From: Bilifractor sp002394235
GTDB taxonomy: Bacteria > Bacillota > Clostridia > Lachnospirales > Lachnospiraceae
Reading direction: 5' to 3'
DNA length: 64,000 nt
Assembly (NCBI RefSeq): GCF_052118845.1
Contig: NZ_JBQKGJ010000002.1
Span: 1 to 64,000 of the forward strand
The notes below the pieces were generated by a model that ran no database searches, was not told where the DNA came from, and saw nothing but the letters and a program-made list of their open reading frames with translations. A program made the position numbers and the translations under genes. Numbering within the stretch: the stretch's first letter is position 1; the number at the start of each line of letters is the position of its first letter. Of the stretch, positions 41,850-49,862 are shown in pieces.

Positions 41850-42716
41850 ATGAGAGAGATTCTCATATCAACAGAAAGCGGATCCGATCTTCCGGAATCA
41901 CTTGTACAAAAATATCAGATCCATGTTGTTCCAATGCATGTCATTATGAACGGCGAGTCATTTGACGACGGTCATTTTCCGATTGACCGCGTTTTTGACT
42001 ATTTTGACGAAACCGGGAGGATACCGACGACATCCGCGGTAAATGAAGGCGAATACATCGACTTTTTCCACAAGCTGCAGGAAGAGCATCCCGGATGTGT
42101 GATTTATCACTTTGCCTACTCTGCCGCCGCATCAAGCACATATGACCACGCCCGGCTTGCCATTGATGACGAGGGTTTTCAGGATGTCTATCTGATTGAT
42201 ACAAAGTCTGTATCCGGAGGCTGCACCGCTTACATTTCAGAAGCATACCGTCTGATCCGGGAACGCGGGGAGCATATCACCGATTACAGCGCCTTCGCGG
42301 ATGAACTCCGATCCATCTCAGATCATATCGAATGCCAGTTCATCCCGGCGACACTCGCATATCTGCGGGCTGGCGGAAGAGTATCCAATGCCTCATACAT
42401 TGCCGCCAACATCCTCAATCTGAAACCTCTGATCGAGATTGACAGCACCGGTCACCTGATCGCAACCAGGAAATACCGGGGTTCCATGCGCAAGATTGTC
42501 GATAAGTTCTATCGGGATTTTCTCAGCCGTTATGACTGCCGCAAGGATACCCTGTATCTGATGTACGGAAAGGGACTCGCTCAGGATGTTCTGGACCGCA
42601 TGAAGGAAATCGCCATCGAGAGTGGATTCCGGAATACTGAGTATGTCATGACCGGCTGCACCATTTCCTGCCACGGCGGAAAAGGTGCCATGGGCATCGC
42701 TGCGGTCACTGTATAA
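41850..42716 (+). CDS. DegV family fatty-acid-binding protein
   Basis: The 288-residue protein belongs to the DegV/FakB fold that binds a fatty acid, in some bacteria as substrate carrier for fatty acid kinase. The N-terminal STESGSDLPESL, the PTTSAVN block (about residues 59-65), and the YLRAGGRVSNASYI region (about 171-184) are the usual lipid-binding parts. An AGGAG site lies ahead of the ATG at 41850; the open frame upstream is unsupported. It is a single gene between divergent and convergent neighbours, with a strong terminator. Confidence 0.9.
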   Translation: MREILISTESGSDLPESLVQKYQIHVVPMHVIMNGESFDDGHFPIDRVFDYFDETGRIPTTSAVNEGEYIDFFHKLQEEHPGCVIYHFAYSAAASSTYDHARLAIDDEGFQDVYLIDTKSVSGGCTAYISEAYRLIRERGEHITDYSAFADELRSISDHIECQFIPATLAYLRAGGRVSNASYIAANILNLKPLIEIDSTGHLIATRKYRGSMRKIVDKFYRDFLSRYDCRKDTLYLMYGKGLAQDVLDRMKEIAIESGFRNTEYVMTGCTISCHGGKGAMGIAAVTV

Positions 42717-42720
42717 GCTT

Positions 42721-42756
42721 GGGCGGCTGTTCTGCATAAGCAGAACAGCCGCCCTT
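42721..42756 (+). terminator. terminator downstream of degV
   Basis: GGGCGGCTGTTCTG and CAGAACAGCCGCCC form a perfect 14-bp stem with a short CATAAG loop. Only TTA follows on the plus strand, so it may also serve queA from the other side. Confidence 0.75.
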
Positions 42757-42810
42757 AATCGTGTTTACGGCCACAGGCGGCCGCAAACCGCAAATAATGA
42801 GATTTTGCTA

Positions 42811-43845
42811 TTATTCTATAAGCATCGCATCCCCGAAGCTGAAGAAGCGATATTTTTCCTGCACAGCGATGCGGTACGCATTCATGATATTGTCCTTACC
42901 CGCAAACGCGGATACCAGCATGATCAGTGTGGATTCCGGGAGGTGAAAATTCGTGATCAGTCCGTCCATGATCTTGAACTGATAGCCCGGATAGATAAAG
43001 ATGCTGGTCCAGGCGCTGCCCGGCTGAAGGATTCCATTCTCATCTGTCGCGGATTCCAGTGTGCGGCAGCTGGTTGTGCCCACACAGATCACCCGGCCTC
43101 CTGCTGCCTTCGTATCATTGATGATTTTTGCCTGATCCGGCTCTACAATATACATCTCGGAATGCATCTGATGCTTCGTGACATCCTCCACCTTTACCGG
43201 ACGGAAGGTGCCGAGGCCCACATGAAGCGTCACATGCGCAATCTTCACGCCCTTGTCCCGGATCTGCTGAAGCAGTTCCTTTGTAAAATGAAGCCCTGCC
43301 GTCGGTGCCGCTGCCGATCCGTCATTCTTCGCGTAGACGGTATTATATCTGGTGCGGTCCTTCAGTTTGTGTTTGATGTACGGCGGAAGAGGCATCTCTC
43401 CGAGCTTGTCCAGAATTTCCTCGAAAATTCCCTCATAATGAAACTGAATAAACCGGTTTCCGTCTTCCGTCACATCAACGACGGTGCCTGTCAGGATTCC
43501 CTCGTGTCCGAAAACAAGTTCCGTTCCAACCTTGCATTTCCTTCCGGGCTTCACCAGCGTCTCCCATATATTATCCTTCTTCCGTGTCAGAAGCAGAACC
43601 TCGATCACCGCGCCAGTATCCTTCTTGGTCCCGTAAAGACGGGCAGGAATCACCTTTGTATCATTGATGACCAGACAGTCCTTATCTGTCAGATGATCTA
43701 TCACCTGTGTGAAGTGTTCGTGCCGCACCTCTCCGGTCTCTCTGTTCAGGCACATCAGTCTGGAGGAACTTCTGTCCTCCAGCGGGTCCTGGGCAATCAG
43801 TTCCTGCGGCAGGTCGTAATAGAAATCACTTGTTTTCATCGGCAT
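42811..43845 (-). CDS. queA: tRNA preQ1(34) S-adenosylmethionine ribosyltransferase-isomerase
   Basis: The 344-residue enzyme transfers the ribosyl part of SAM to preQ1 in tRNA to make epoxyqueuosine. Typical blocks are YDLPQELIAQDPLEDRSSSRLM at the N-terminus (positions 9-30), NDTKVIPARLYG, AAPTAGLHFT (about 171-180), VTLHVGLGTFRPV, and FHLPESTLIMLVSAFAG. Start at 43845 lies 10 nt behind AAGGAG; the ATG two codons later is possible. It overlaps the end of the histidine phosphatase gene by 20 nt. Confidence 0.94.
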   Translation of the reverse strand: MPMKTSDFYYDLPQELIAQDPLEDRSSSRLMCLNRETGEVRHEHFTQVIDHLTDKDCLVINDTKVIPARLYGTKKDTGAVIEVLLLTRKKDNIWETLVKPGRKCKVGTELVFGHEGILTGTVVDVTEDGNRFIQFHYEGIFEEILDKLGEMPLPPYIKHKLKDRTRYNTVYAKNDGSAAAPTAGLHFTKELLQQIRDKGVKIAHVTLHVGLGTFRPVKVEDVTKHQMHSEMYIVEPDQAKIINDTKAAGGRVICVGTTSCRTLESATDENGILQPGSAWTSIFIYPGYQFKIMDGLITNFHLPESTLIMLVSAFAGKDNIMNAYRIAVQEKYRFFSFGDAMLIE

Positions 43846-44539
43846 GTTTCTTTTTCTCCTTCTGATCACCGGCATCTGACGGATGCTTGTAAAAACTGTG
43901 ATAGTATTTTTTCGGATAAAATACCTGATCCGATGCCTCCAGCCTTCCCACTCCGTTTTCCACGTCAATAATGCTGACGGAGCAGTTCATCGGCACACCT
44001 CCGTGCCAGAAATCTTTTTTGTCCTCGTATACATTGTTCAGAAAAGCGCGGACGGCGCAGCCATGTGAGGATACCAGTACGGTTTTGTCCTGCAGATCGG
44101 GGTTGTGAATCAGCTCCTCATAAAAACTATGAGTTCTCTCCAGAACATCCTGTATCCGTTCCCCGCCCGCTGGCGGAATATAATGAAGCGGATCCTCCTG
44201 AAACCGGATATACTCATGCAGCGGAATCTGCATTCTCTCCGGATGATCCGCATCGCAGCACAATCCTTCCCAGACTCCGAATCCGATTTCCTCAATTCTC
44301 GGCTCCGGAATCACCGGAACCTTGCGGTCCGCGAGAATAATTTCAGCCGTATGACGGGCACGAACCAGGGGACTTGTGTAGCAGAGATCAAATTCCACTT
44401 CCCGGAGCGCTTTCGCAGTCATCTCCGCGAGCAATACTCCCTCGCTGTCCAGATCACTGCCTTTTTGTCCCTGCAGCCGTCTCTCCTTGTTCCAGGATGT
44501 TTCGCCATGCCGGATTGCGTATATTTTCACCTTTACCAC
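43826..44539 (-). CDS. histidine phosphatase family protein
   Basis: The 237-residue protein has the phosphoglycerate-mutase-like fold: AIRHGETSWN (RHG, residues 8-17), YTSPLVRARHTAEI, EIGFGVWEGL with the catalytic Glu, and SSHGCAVRAFL (about 158-168). It probably removes phosphate from a small metabolite; the substrate is not predictable. The C-terminus ends in a charged tail (KEKKKHADENK). It lies between pheT (10-nt gap) and queA (overlap), suggesting one transcript. Confidence 0.88.
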   Translation of the reverse strand: MVKVKIYAIRHGETSWNKERRLQGQKGSDLDSEGVLLAEMTAKALREVEFDLCYTSPLVRARHTAEIILADRKVPVIPEPRIEEIGFGVWEGLCCDADHPERMQIPLHEYIRFQEDPLHYIPPAGGERIQDVLERTHSFYEELIHNPDLQDKTVLVSSHGCAVRAFLNNVYEDKKDFWHGGVPMNCSVSIIDVENGVGRLEASDQVFYPKKYYHSFYKHPSDAGDQKEKKKHADENK

Positions 44540-44549
44540 TCCTCTTACA

Positions 44550-46976
44550 TTACTGCCGAAGCTCGATGCCGAGACCTGACAGTCCGTTCAGAATCTTCTT
44601 CATTGCCGACGCGATATCCGACTCCTCCAGCGTCTTTTCTCTGGAACGGAATGTCAGCGAATAAGCCATGGATTTATGTCCTGCCTCAACCTGTTCTCCC
44701 TCATAGATATCGAACAGCTTCAGATCCTCCAGGATCTTTCCGCCCCTCTGTCGGATCATTTTCTCAATAACTGCCGCTTCGATTTCCTTCGGAACTACCA
44801 TGGATATATCACGGGTTACCGCGGGGAATTTCGCAATCCCCTCAAACTTACGATCGAAGGAAGCGAACGGAAGGATCTCCGGCATATCAAGTACAGCCAC
44901 ATATGCGCGCTCACCGATTCCGTAGTTTTTCAGTACCATCGGATGAACTTCGCCGAGATACCCGATAATATTTCCGTCATATCGGATCAGTGCCTGGCGT
45001 CCGGGGTGAAGGAACGGTTTTCCGGCTTTCGCATCGTATTCTACCCTGTCATGCATGCCGATCTGTCCGAGGAATTCCTCTGCCACACCTTTCATATCGT
45101 AGAAGTCGCCCTTGCCGTAAAAGCCCAGAGTAAACTGCATTCTCTCGTCCGGAAGTTCTTTCAGCGGAAGTTCCTTCGGGATATATATATTTCCGAGCTC
45201 GTAGAGACGGACATCTTTGTTGCGCCGGTTGTAGTTGGTCGCCAGGGATGTCAGCATGCCGTTCAGAGAAGTGGTCCGCATGATCGAAAAATCCTCACCA
45301 AGCGGGTTGGAAATCGAAATAGCCTTTCTGACCGGGTCATCCTCCGGGAACAGAAGCTTGTCGAAGGCTTTCGGACTCTCGAAGGAGTAGCACATGCCCT
45401 GAGAAAATCCGCAGTACTCTGCCACGTCTCTTGCCTTGGCCTCAACCCTGTTCTTGAAGGACAGTCTTCCAGTAGTTGCCTCTCCGGTCGGAAGTGTCGT
45501 CGGGATATTATTATAACCGAAGAATCTCGCGACTTCCTCCGCAATATCGCAGGTTCTGTGAATATCCTGCCGGAAGGTCGGAGCCACGATCTCATTCGTC
45601 TTCTTATCATATCTGAGTTCCACAGAGGCAAGATACTTCAGCTGCTCCTCCGCTGAAAGGTTCGTGCCCAGAAGGCGGTTGATTTTGTCAGGCTCAAACG
45701 TAACTCTCGACTCTTCTCGTTTAACTGGGTAGATATCAATGGCTCCGCCGACTACCTCTCCTGCCCCGAACTCTTCGATAAGCATGCAGGCGCGGTTCAT
45801 CGCTTCAAGGGCAGTATTCGGATCGAGGCCCTTGTCAAATTTTCTGGATGCATCCGTCTGGTTTCCAATCTTTTTTGAGGAAAGACGGATATTGGTACCG
45901 TCAAAGCAGGCCGCTTCAAAAAGCATGGTGTGTACATTGTCCGTAATCATGGAATTTTCTCCTCCCATGATTCCGGCCAGGCCTACCGCCTTCTCATCGT
46001 CACGGATCGTCAGAATCGAGGAATCCAGCGTGTATTCTTTTCCGTCCAGAGTGGTGAATTTCTCACCGTCATCTGCCCGTCTCACGATGATATGCTTTCC
46101 GGCAATTGTATCGAGATCGTAAGCATGCATCGGCTGCCCGTATTCCTCCATCACATAGTTCGTGATATCCACGACATTATTGATGGGACGGATGCCGTTT
46201 GAAGCGAGACATCTCTGCATCCACTTCGGCGACGGTGCCAGATGAATGTTTTTCACGACTCTTGCCGTATAGCGCGGGCATAGAGTCTGGTCCTCAACGG
46301 TTACCCTGATATAGTCATTGACATCCTCGTTGTTGCCTGTCTCCCTGATCACCGGCGGATAAAACTTCTGATGGAAGGTAGCTGCCGCCTCTCTGGCGAT
46401 CCCAATCACGCTATAACAGTCTACGCGGTTCGAGGTGATTTCGTATTCAAAGTTCACGTCGTGGAGACCGAGCGCTGCAATCGCGTCATCTCCGGGCTTC
46501 ACCCCGTCATCCTTTGAAAACTCATAGATTCCGTTCTCCGGCGCCTCGGGATAGAATTCTCTGGAACTTCCGAGCTCCTCAATTGAGCACATCATTCCGT
46601 GCGACGGAACTCCGCGGAGCATACCGTCCTTGATCTCAATGCCATCCTCGGGAAGCGCGCTTCCGTCATGTCCGCCGGCGACTTTTCCTCCGGGAAGAAC
46701 AACCGGGGTAAGCATGCCCTCGTGCGCATTGGGCGCGCCGGTCACGATCTGTATCGTCCCGGTTCCGATATCCACCTGGCAGATCACCAGATGGTCAGCA
46801 TCCGGATGCTTCTCGATCGATCGGATCTGTCCGACCACAATATTTTTCAGATTTTTATCCAGTACCTCGTAGGTCTCACATTTTGTTCCGGAAAGCGTCA
46901 TCCCGTCAAAATATTCCTGCGGGGTGACATTAAGATCCGGTACGTATTTTTTTATCCATGAATAAGATGTATTCAT
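44550..46976 (-). CDS. pheT: phenylalanyl-tRNA synthetase beta subunit
   Basis: The 808-residue subunit pairs with PheS to charge tRNA-Phe. Domains in order are an EMAP-type tRNA-binding domain (about residues 40-150), B3/B4 editing domain (about 210-385), B5 domain (about 405-475), a catalytic-like core (about 485-680), and a C-terminal anticodon-binding domain (about 710-805). AGGAGAG lies before the ATG. It follows pheS by 169 bp; the gap contains an 18-bp tandem repeat. Length is normal. Confidence 0.97.
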   Translation of the reverse strand: MNTSYSWIKKYVPDLNVTPQEYFDGMTLSGTKCETYEVLDKNLKNIVVGQIRSIEKHPDADHLVICQVDIGTGTIQIVTGAPNAHEGMLTPVVLPGGKVAGGHDGSALPEDGIEIKDGMLRGVPSHGMMCSIEELGSSREFYPEAPENGIYEFSKDDGVKPGDDAIAALGLHDVNFEYEITSNRVDCYSVIGIAREAAATFHQKFYPPVIRETGNNEDVNDYIRVTVEDQTLCPRYTARVVKNIHLAPSPKWMQRCLASNGIRPINNVVDITNYVMEEYGQPMHAYDLDTIAGKHIIVRRADDGEKFTTLDGKEYTLDSSILTIRDDEKAVGLAGIMGGENSMITDNVHTMLFEAACFDGTNIRLSSKKIGNQTDASRKFDKGLDPNTALEAMNRACMLIEEFGAGEVVGGAIDIYPVKREESRVTFEPDKINRLLGTNLSAEEQLKYLASVELRYDKKTNEIVAPTFRQDIHRTCDIAEEVARFFGYNNIPTTLPTGEATTGRLSFKNRVEAKARDVAEYCGFSQGMCYSFESPKAFDKLLFPEDDPVRKAISISNPLGEDFSIMRTTSLNGMLTSLATNYNRRNKDVRLYELGNIYIPKELPLKELPDERMQFTLGFYGKGDFYDMKGVAEEFLGQIGMHDRVEYDAKAGKPFLHPGRQALIRYDGNIIGYLGEVHPMVLKNYGIGERAYVAVLDMPEILPFASFDRKFEGIAKFPAVTRDISMVVPKEIEAAVIEKMIRQRGGKILEDLKLFDIYEGEQVEAGHKSMAYSLTFRSREKTLEESDIASAMKKILNGLSGLGIELRQ

Positions 46977-46995
46977 TTTTCTCTCCTATATCTGA

Positions 46996-47082
46996 TCAGG
47001 GTTTTGTCTTCGCCTGTGCTTTATTCTCACCTGCGGCTTTATCCTCGCCTGCGGCTTTATCCTCACCTGCGGCTTTATCCAT
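46996..47082 (-). repeat. 18-bp tandem repeat between pheS and pheT, with a 28-codon open frame
   Basis: GATAAAGCCGCAGGTGAG repeats three to four times on the minus strand. Because 18 is a multiple of 3, it encodes MDKAAGEDKAAGEDKAAGEN and ends in TGA 19 bases before pheT. GAGGC is a weak ribosome site at that ATG. It may be a minisatellite or a small leader peptide; there is no evidence of function. Confidence 0.6.
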
Positions 47083-47145
47083 GCCTCAGTTTTTTATTTC
47101 TCTGAACCCGGCGCATCCATGTTCCGTTTCTATCTCTCCGGATCA

Positions 47146-48180
47146 TCAGAACTGCTTCAGGAACCGCGCATCGTTCTCGTACAGAAGGCGCATGTCATCA
47201 ATTTCATACTTCAGAAGCGCGATACGCTCAAGTCCCACGCCAAACGCAAAGCCCGTGTACTGTTCCGGATCAATGCCGCACATTTCCAGTACATGCGGAT
47301 GAACCATTCCGCATCCGAGGATTTCGATCCATCCCTCGCCCTTGCAGAAACGGCATCCCTTTCCACCACACTTGAAGCAGCTGACATCCATCTCTGCACT
47401 CGGTTCTGTAAACGGGAAGTGATGCGGACGGAACTTTGTCTTCGTGTCCGGTCCAAAGATTTCCTTTGCGAACTCTTCCAGGGTGCCCTTGAGATCTGAG
47501 AATGTAATATTTTTGTCGATGACAAGGCCCTCCACCTGATGGAAGGAAGGAGAATGGGTGGCATCCACCTCGTCCGCGCGGAATACCCGTCCGGGTGAGA
47601 TCATCCGGATCGGCAGATTTCCCTGCTCCATTCTCCTGGCCTGAACCGGAGATGTCTGCGTACGCAGCACGATGTCCTTTGTGATGTAGAAGGTATCCTG
47701 CTCGTCCTTTGCCGGATGGTTCGCCGGAATGTTCAGCTTTGTAAAATTATACTCGTCGTACTCAACTTCCGGTCCTTCCACGACCTCGTATCCCATTCCG
47801 ACAAAGATTCTCTCCATCTCTTCGAGTGCGATTGTGTTCGGATGACGATGACCGATCTCAGCCTTCTTCGCCGGAAGCGTCACATCGATGGTTTCCTGCT
47901 TCATACGCAGATTCATCTGCTCCAGTTCAATCTTCTGCCTTGCCTCATCCAGTTTCTCCGAAATTGTATCTCTCGCCTCATTGACAAGCTGCCCGACCCT
48001 CGGACGATCCTCCGGCGCCACATCCTTCATGGCTTTCATCAGATTCTTCAGCTCACCCTTTTTTCCAAGTACATTGACACGGATCTCGTTCAACGCATCC
48101 GGAGTGTGAGCTTCCCGAAGGCTCTCCAATGTCTTTCCGACAATCGCTTCCAGTTTTTCCTTCATGCTTACATCACTCAT
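47146..48180 (-). CDS. pheS: phenylalanyl-tRNA synthetase alpha subunit
   Basis: The 344-residue catalytic subunit activates phenylalanine. It has an N-terminal coiled coil (about 1-95), motif 2 in the region LRTQTSPVQARRM, the phenylalanine-site block FHQVEGLVIDKNI, the CFKCGGKGCRFCKGEGWIEI insertion (residues 265-284) seen in many Firmicutes, and motif 3 GFAFGVGLERIALLKY. AGAGGAAAAACA precedes the ATG. Expression is controlled by the Phe T-box upstream; repeat copy D sits between T-box and gene. Confidence 0.97.
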   Translation of the reverse strand: MSDVSMKEKLEAIVGKTLESLREAHTPDALNEIRVNVLGKKGELKNLMKAMKDVAPEDRPRVGQLVNEARDTISEKLDEARQKIELEQMNLRMKQETIDVTLPAKKAEIGHRHPNTIALEEMERIFVGMGYEVVEGPEVEYDEYNFTKLNIPANHPAKDEQDTFYITKDIVLRTQTSPVQARRMEQGNLPIRMISPGRVFRADEVDATHSPSFHQVEGLVIDKNITFSDLKGTLEEFAKEIFGPDTKTKFRPHHFPFTEPSAEMDVSCFKCGGKGCRFCKGEGWIEILGCGMVHPHVLEMCGIDPEQYTGFAFGVGLERIALLKYEIDDMRLLYENDARFLKQF

Positions 48181-48434
48181 TGTTTTTCCTCTTTCATCTT
48201 TGATCTTTTTTGATCTTTACATGATACTTCAGCGGTGCTCTCTGATTCACCGCCCGGGCAGGGCCCCATCGCTGTCTTACCAGTAACTCCTCCGCATCAC
48301 TGGAAGGCCGCCGGCACCATTCCTGTCAACGGGCTTCCGACGAATGCTGCATTCCGGTCAAGGCCAGGCCGCCTTCCGACGAAAAAATGTTATTTCCGTC
48401 TGAATGCCGCTCCTTCAGCTGAAAACAGAAGCGC
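48181..48434 (-). other. untranslated leader between repeat copy D and pheS
   Basis: About 250 nt of the pheS leader with no credible gene. Several short GC-rich inverted repeats (e.g. GGCCTGGCC) are present; none is recognised. Confidence 0.5.
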
Positions 48435-48529
48435 AACGAGATAAAACACGCTGCGCGAGTTTTATCTCGCTATCGCGACGCTCGCCGCACACGAATACTT
48501 CGCATTCGGCTGCGGCTCACTGTTCGCGT
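48435..48529 (-). repeat. 95-bp terminator-linked repeat, copy D (in the pheS leader)
   Basis: Full-length copy that begins right after the T-tract of the Phe T-box terminator. It is thus transcribed only when the T-box reads through, as part of the pheST mRNA. Confidence 0.95.
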
Positions 48530-48834
48530 AAAAAAAGCCCCATCCCTGTCTAGGGACGAGGCAAAACTCTCGCGGTACCACCCTGATTCCCGATTCTCCC
48601 GCATGATTCTCCCTGCTGCCGCAGGCTGTTCTCCACACAGAAAAAACGGACACTCATAGCTGCTGTAACGTGCAGACACGTCTGATCCTACCGGCCGGAA
48701 AAACTCCGGCGTTCAGAAAAGAAGCTCCGACGCGAAACTCTGAATATACCGGAGCCCGGAAGAACTTTCAGCCATCGATCCTTCCTCTCTGCGGGTCAAT
48801 ATACCCATACATACGTCTTCAACGCTTTTCACTG
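48530..48834 (-). promoter_or_regulatory. T-box riboswitch (Phe) controlling pheST
   Basis: The T-box consensus AGGGTGGTACCGCG lies at 48571-48584. It is followed by a terminator (GCCTCGTCCCT/AGGGATGGGGC, 48537-48562, then seven T). Stem I shows AGAGAGGAAGG and GGCTGAAAGTTCTTCC apical features. In its likely specifier loop, UUC (48734-48736) sits next to the closing CGTC, fitting tRNA-Phe. Uncharged tRNA-Phe would favour read-through to pheS and pheT. Exact stem boundaries are not resolved. Confidence 0.88.
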
Positions 48835-48840
48835 CCTGTT

Positions 48841-48869
48841 ATTCTAGCTTCTTCCCCTAACAGTGTCAA
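48841..48869 (-). promoter_or_regulatory. promoter of the T-box-pheST unit
   Basis: TTGACA (48864-48869) and TAGAAT (48841-48846) are 17 bp apart. The start falls near 48834. Confidence 0.8.
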
Positions 48870-48978
48870 GAAAAACGGCATAAAATGTATGTGGTGGATT
48901 TATTTCCTCTTTCAGCTCTCGCAAAAAGGGGGAGCATACGATCGCCCGGTCATGCCAACGGAAGCGCCGAACTTGCAG

Positions 48979-49044
48979 ATCTCGCTATCGCGACGCTCGC
49001 CGCACACGAATACTTCGCATTCGGCTGCGGCTCACTGTTCGCGT
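48979..49044 (-). repeat. 95-bp terminator-linked repeat, copy E (truncated to 66 bp)
   Basis: It keeps the terminator-proximal hairpin, but most of the second hairpin is lost (only its ATCTCG end remains). It abuts the terminator of the 6S-type RNA. Confidence 0.92.
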
Positions 49045-49076
49045 AAAAAAAGGGAGGAGAGCATACACTCTCCTCC
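49044..49076 (-). terminator. terminator of the 6S-type RNA transcript
   Basis: GGAGGAGAG and CTCTCCTCC form a 9-bp stem followed by seven T on the minus strand. Repeat copy E starts directly after. Confidence 0.88.
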
Positions 49077-49107
49077 GACCCGAAATGCCGTTCCTGCCAT
49101 TTGACTC

Positions 49108-49266
49108 CTAGAAATAAATTCCAGGTGGGCAACCGCAAACGTACTTTTGCCTTCCTCTGCAAACGGAGGCCTGACAGCCGTACCTTGATATAGGAATCCC
49201 GTTTTAAAGTAAATGTAGGTTCATAATAGACAGGGGATCGAACACCCCAGGAAAATTCATTTCAAC
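49108..49266 (-). ncRNA. ssrS: 6S RNA (RNA polymerase regulator), probable
   Basis: The minus strand has a long closing stem between GAAATGAATTTTCC (near 49263) and GGAATTTATTTC (near 49111), then CCTGGGGTGTTCG against CACCTGG, as in 6S RNAs. A TATGAACCTACATTTA stretch resembles the conserved Firmicutes 6S block. 6S RNA mimics an open promoter and binds the housekeeping RNA polymerase. The mature ends are estimates. The primary transcript likely starts near 49426 and ends at the terminator 49044-49076. Confidence 0.68.
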
Positions 49267-49425
49267 ATTTCGTGTTATTCATTAAACTGAAATGCGATCC
49301 ATTCTACCACACTCTGTACAGGCTTCAGATTGCTCCGTGCTCTGCGTTCTCGCAATCCTCCAGATAAACGTTATATCTGCTGACCACTTCATATGACTAG
49401 TGGTGAATTTGCCGACCGCTTCATC
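49267..49425 (-). other. 5' leader of the 6S-type transcript, with a mosaic repeat piece
   Basis: The part at about 49320-49365 (GGAGGATTGCGAGAACGCAG then AGCACGGAGCAATC) matches the mosaic repeat near 22220-22255. TGGTAGAAT near 49305 could be a second, extended -10 promoter closer to the RNA. No gene is present. Confidence 0.5.
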
Positions 49426-49432
49426 TAATTAG

Positions 49433-49461
49433 ATTATATATGATTGTTCTCTGTTTTTCAA
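49433..49461 (-). promoter_or_regulatory. strong promoter upstream of the 6S-type RNA
   Basis: TTGAAA (49456-49461) and TATAAT (49433-49438) are 17 bp apart on the minus strand. Confidence 0.7.
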
Positions 49462-49550
49462 TCGCAAAAAGCATCTTCTAACCAGGAGCAATCGAATAAA
49501 TCATCTCTCCGGCGTATGCCTGACCCTGCGTTATGGAATACCGCCACAGC

Positions 49551-49862
49551 TCAGGACTGTTCCGTTTTTTTCAAATTTTTGAGGTTCTTGTCGATGATCT
49601 CCTCATAATCAGCGACAGCCTGTTCTCCCTTCTCAATTCTCTCGAACAGATCCGAGTATTCAAAAGGCGGTGTATCCTTGTTTTCTCTGTAATAAAGCGA
49701 GCCCAGCTCCGCATAGATATCCTTAAGCTTTGCTTTCTCCATCTCAAGCTTTGCCTTGGTGGAAGCCGCGCTTCCGAGATCCTGCGCACCCTTCCCGATT
49801 CTGCTTCCGAGCTCTTTCGCGGAATTCTTCAATTCCCCGAATTTCTCATCGAATGCACTCAT
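49551..49862 (-). CDS. small conserved-looking coiled-coil protein, function unknown
   Basis: The 103-residue protein is not recognised. It is highly charged and mostly helical: residues 1-30 are amphipathic (FDEKFGELKNSAKELGSRI), the middle is Ala/Lys/Glu-rich (about 34-50), and the C-terminal third looks like a coiled coil (IEKGEQAVADYEEIIDKNLKNLKK). YAELGSLYYREN in between resembles segments seen in small Clostridia proteins with zinc ribbons, but no cysteines are present. It overlaps the folD stop by 4 nt, so it is translated as part of the folD transcript. Confidence 0.7.
   Translation of the reverse strand: MSAFDEKFGELKNSAKELGSRIGKGAQDLGSAASTKAKLEMEKAKLKDIYAELGSLYYRENKDTPPFEYSDLFERIEKGEQAVADYEEIIDKNLKNLKKTEQS

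Noticed and set aside
49201..49265. tmRNA or tRNA T-arm reading of GGGG-TGTTCGAT-CCCC
   Set aside because: The loop size does not fit a T-arm and no acceptor stem or tag frame is present; the closing stem fits 6S RNA.
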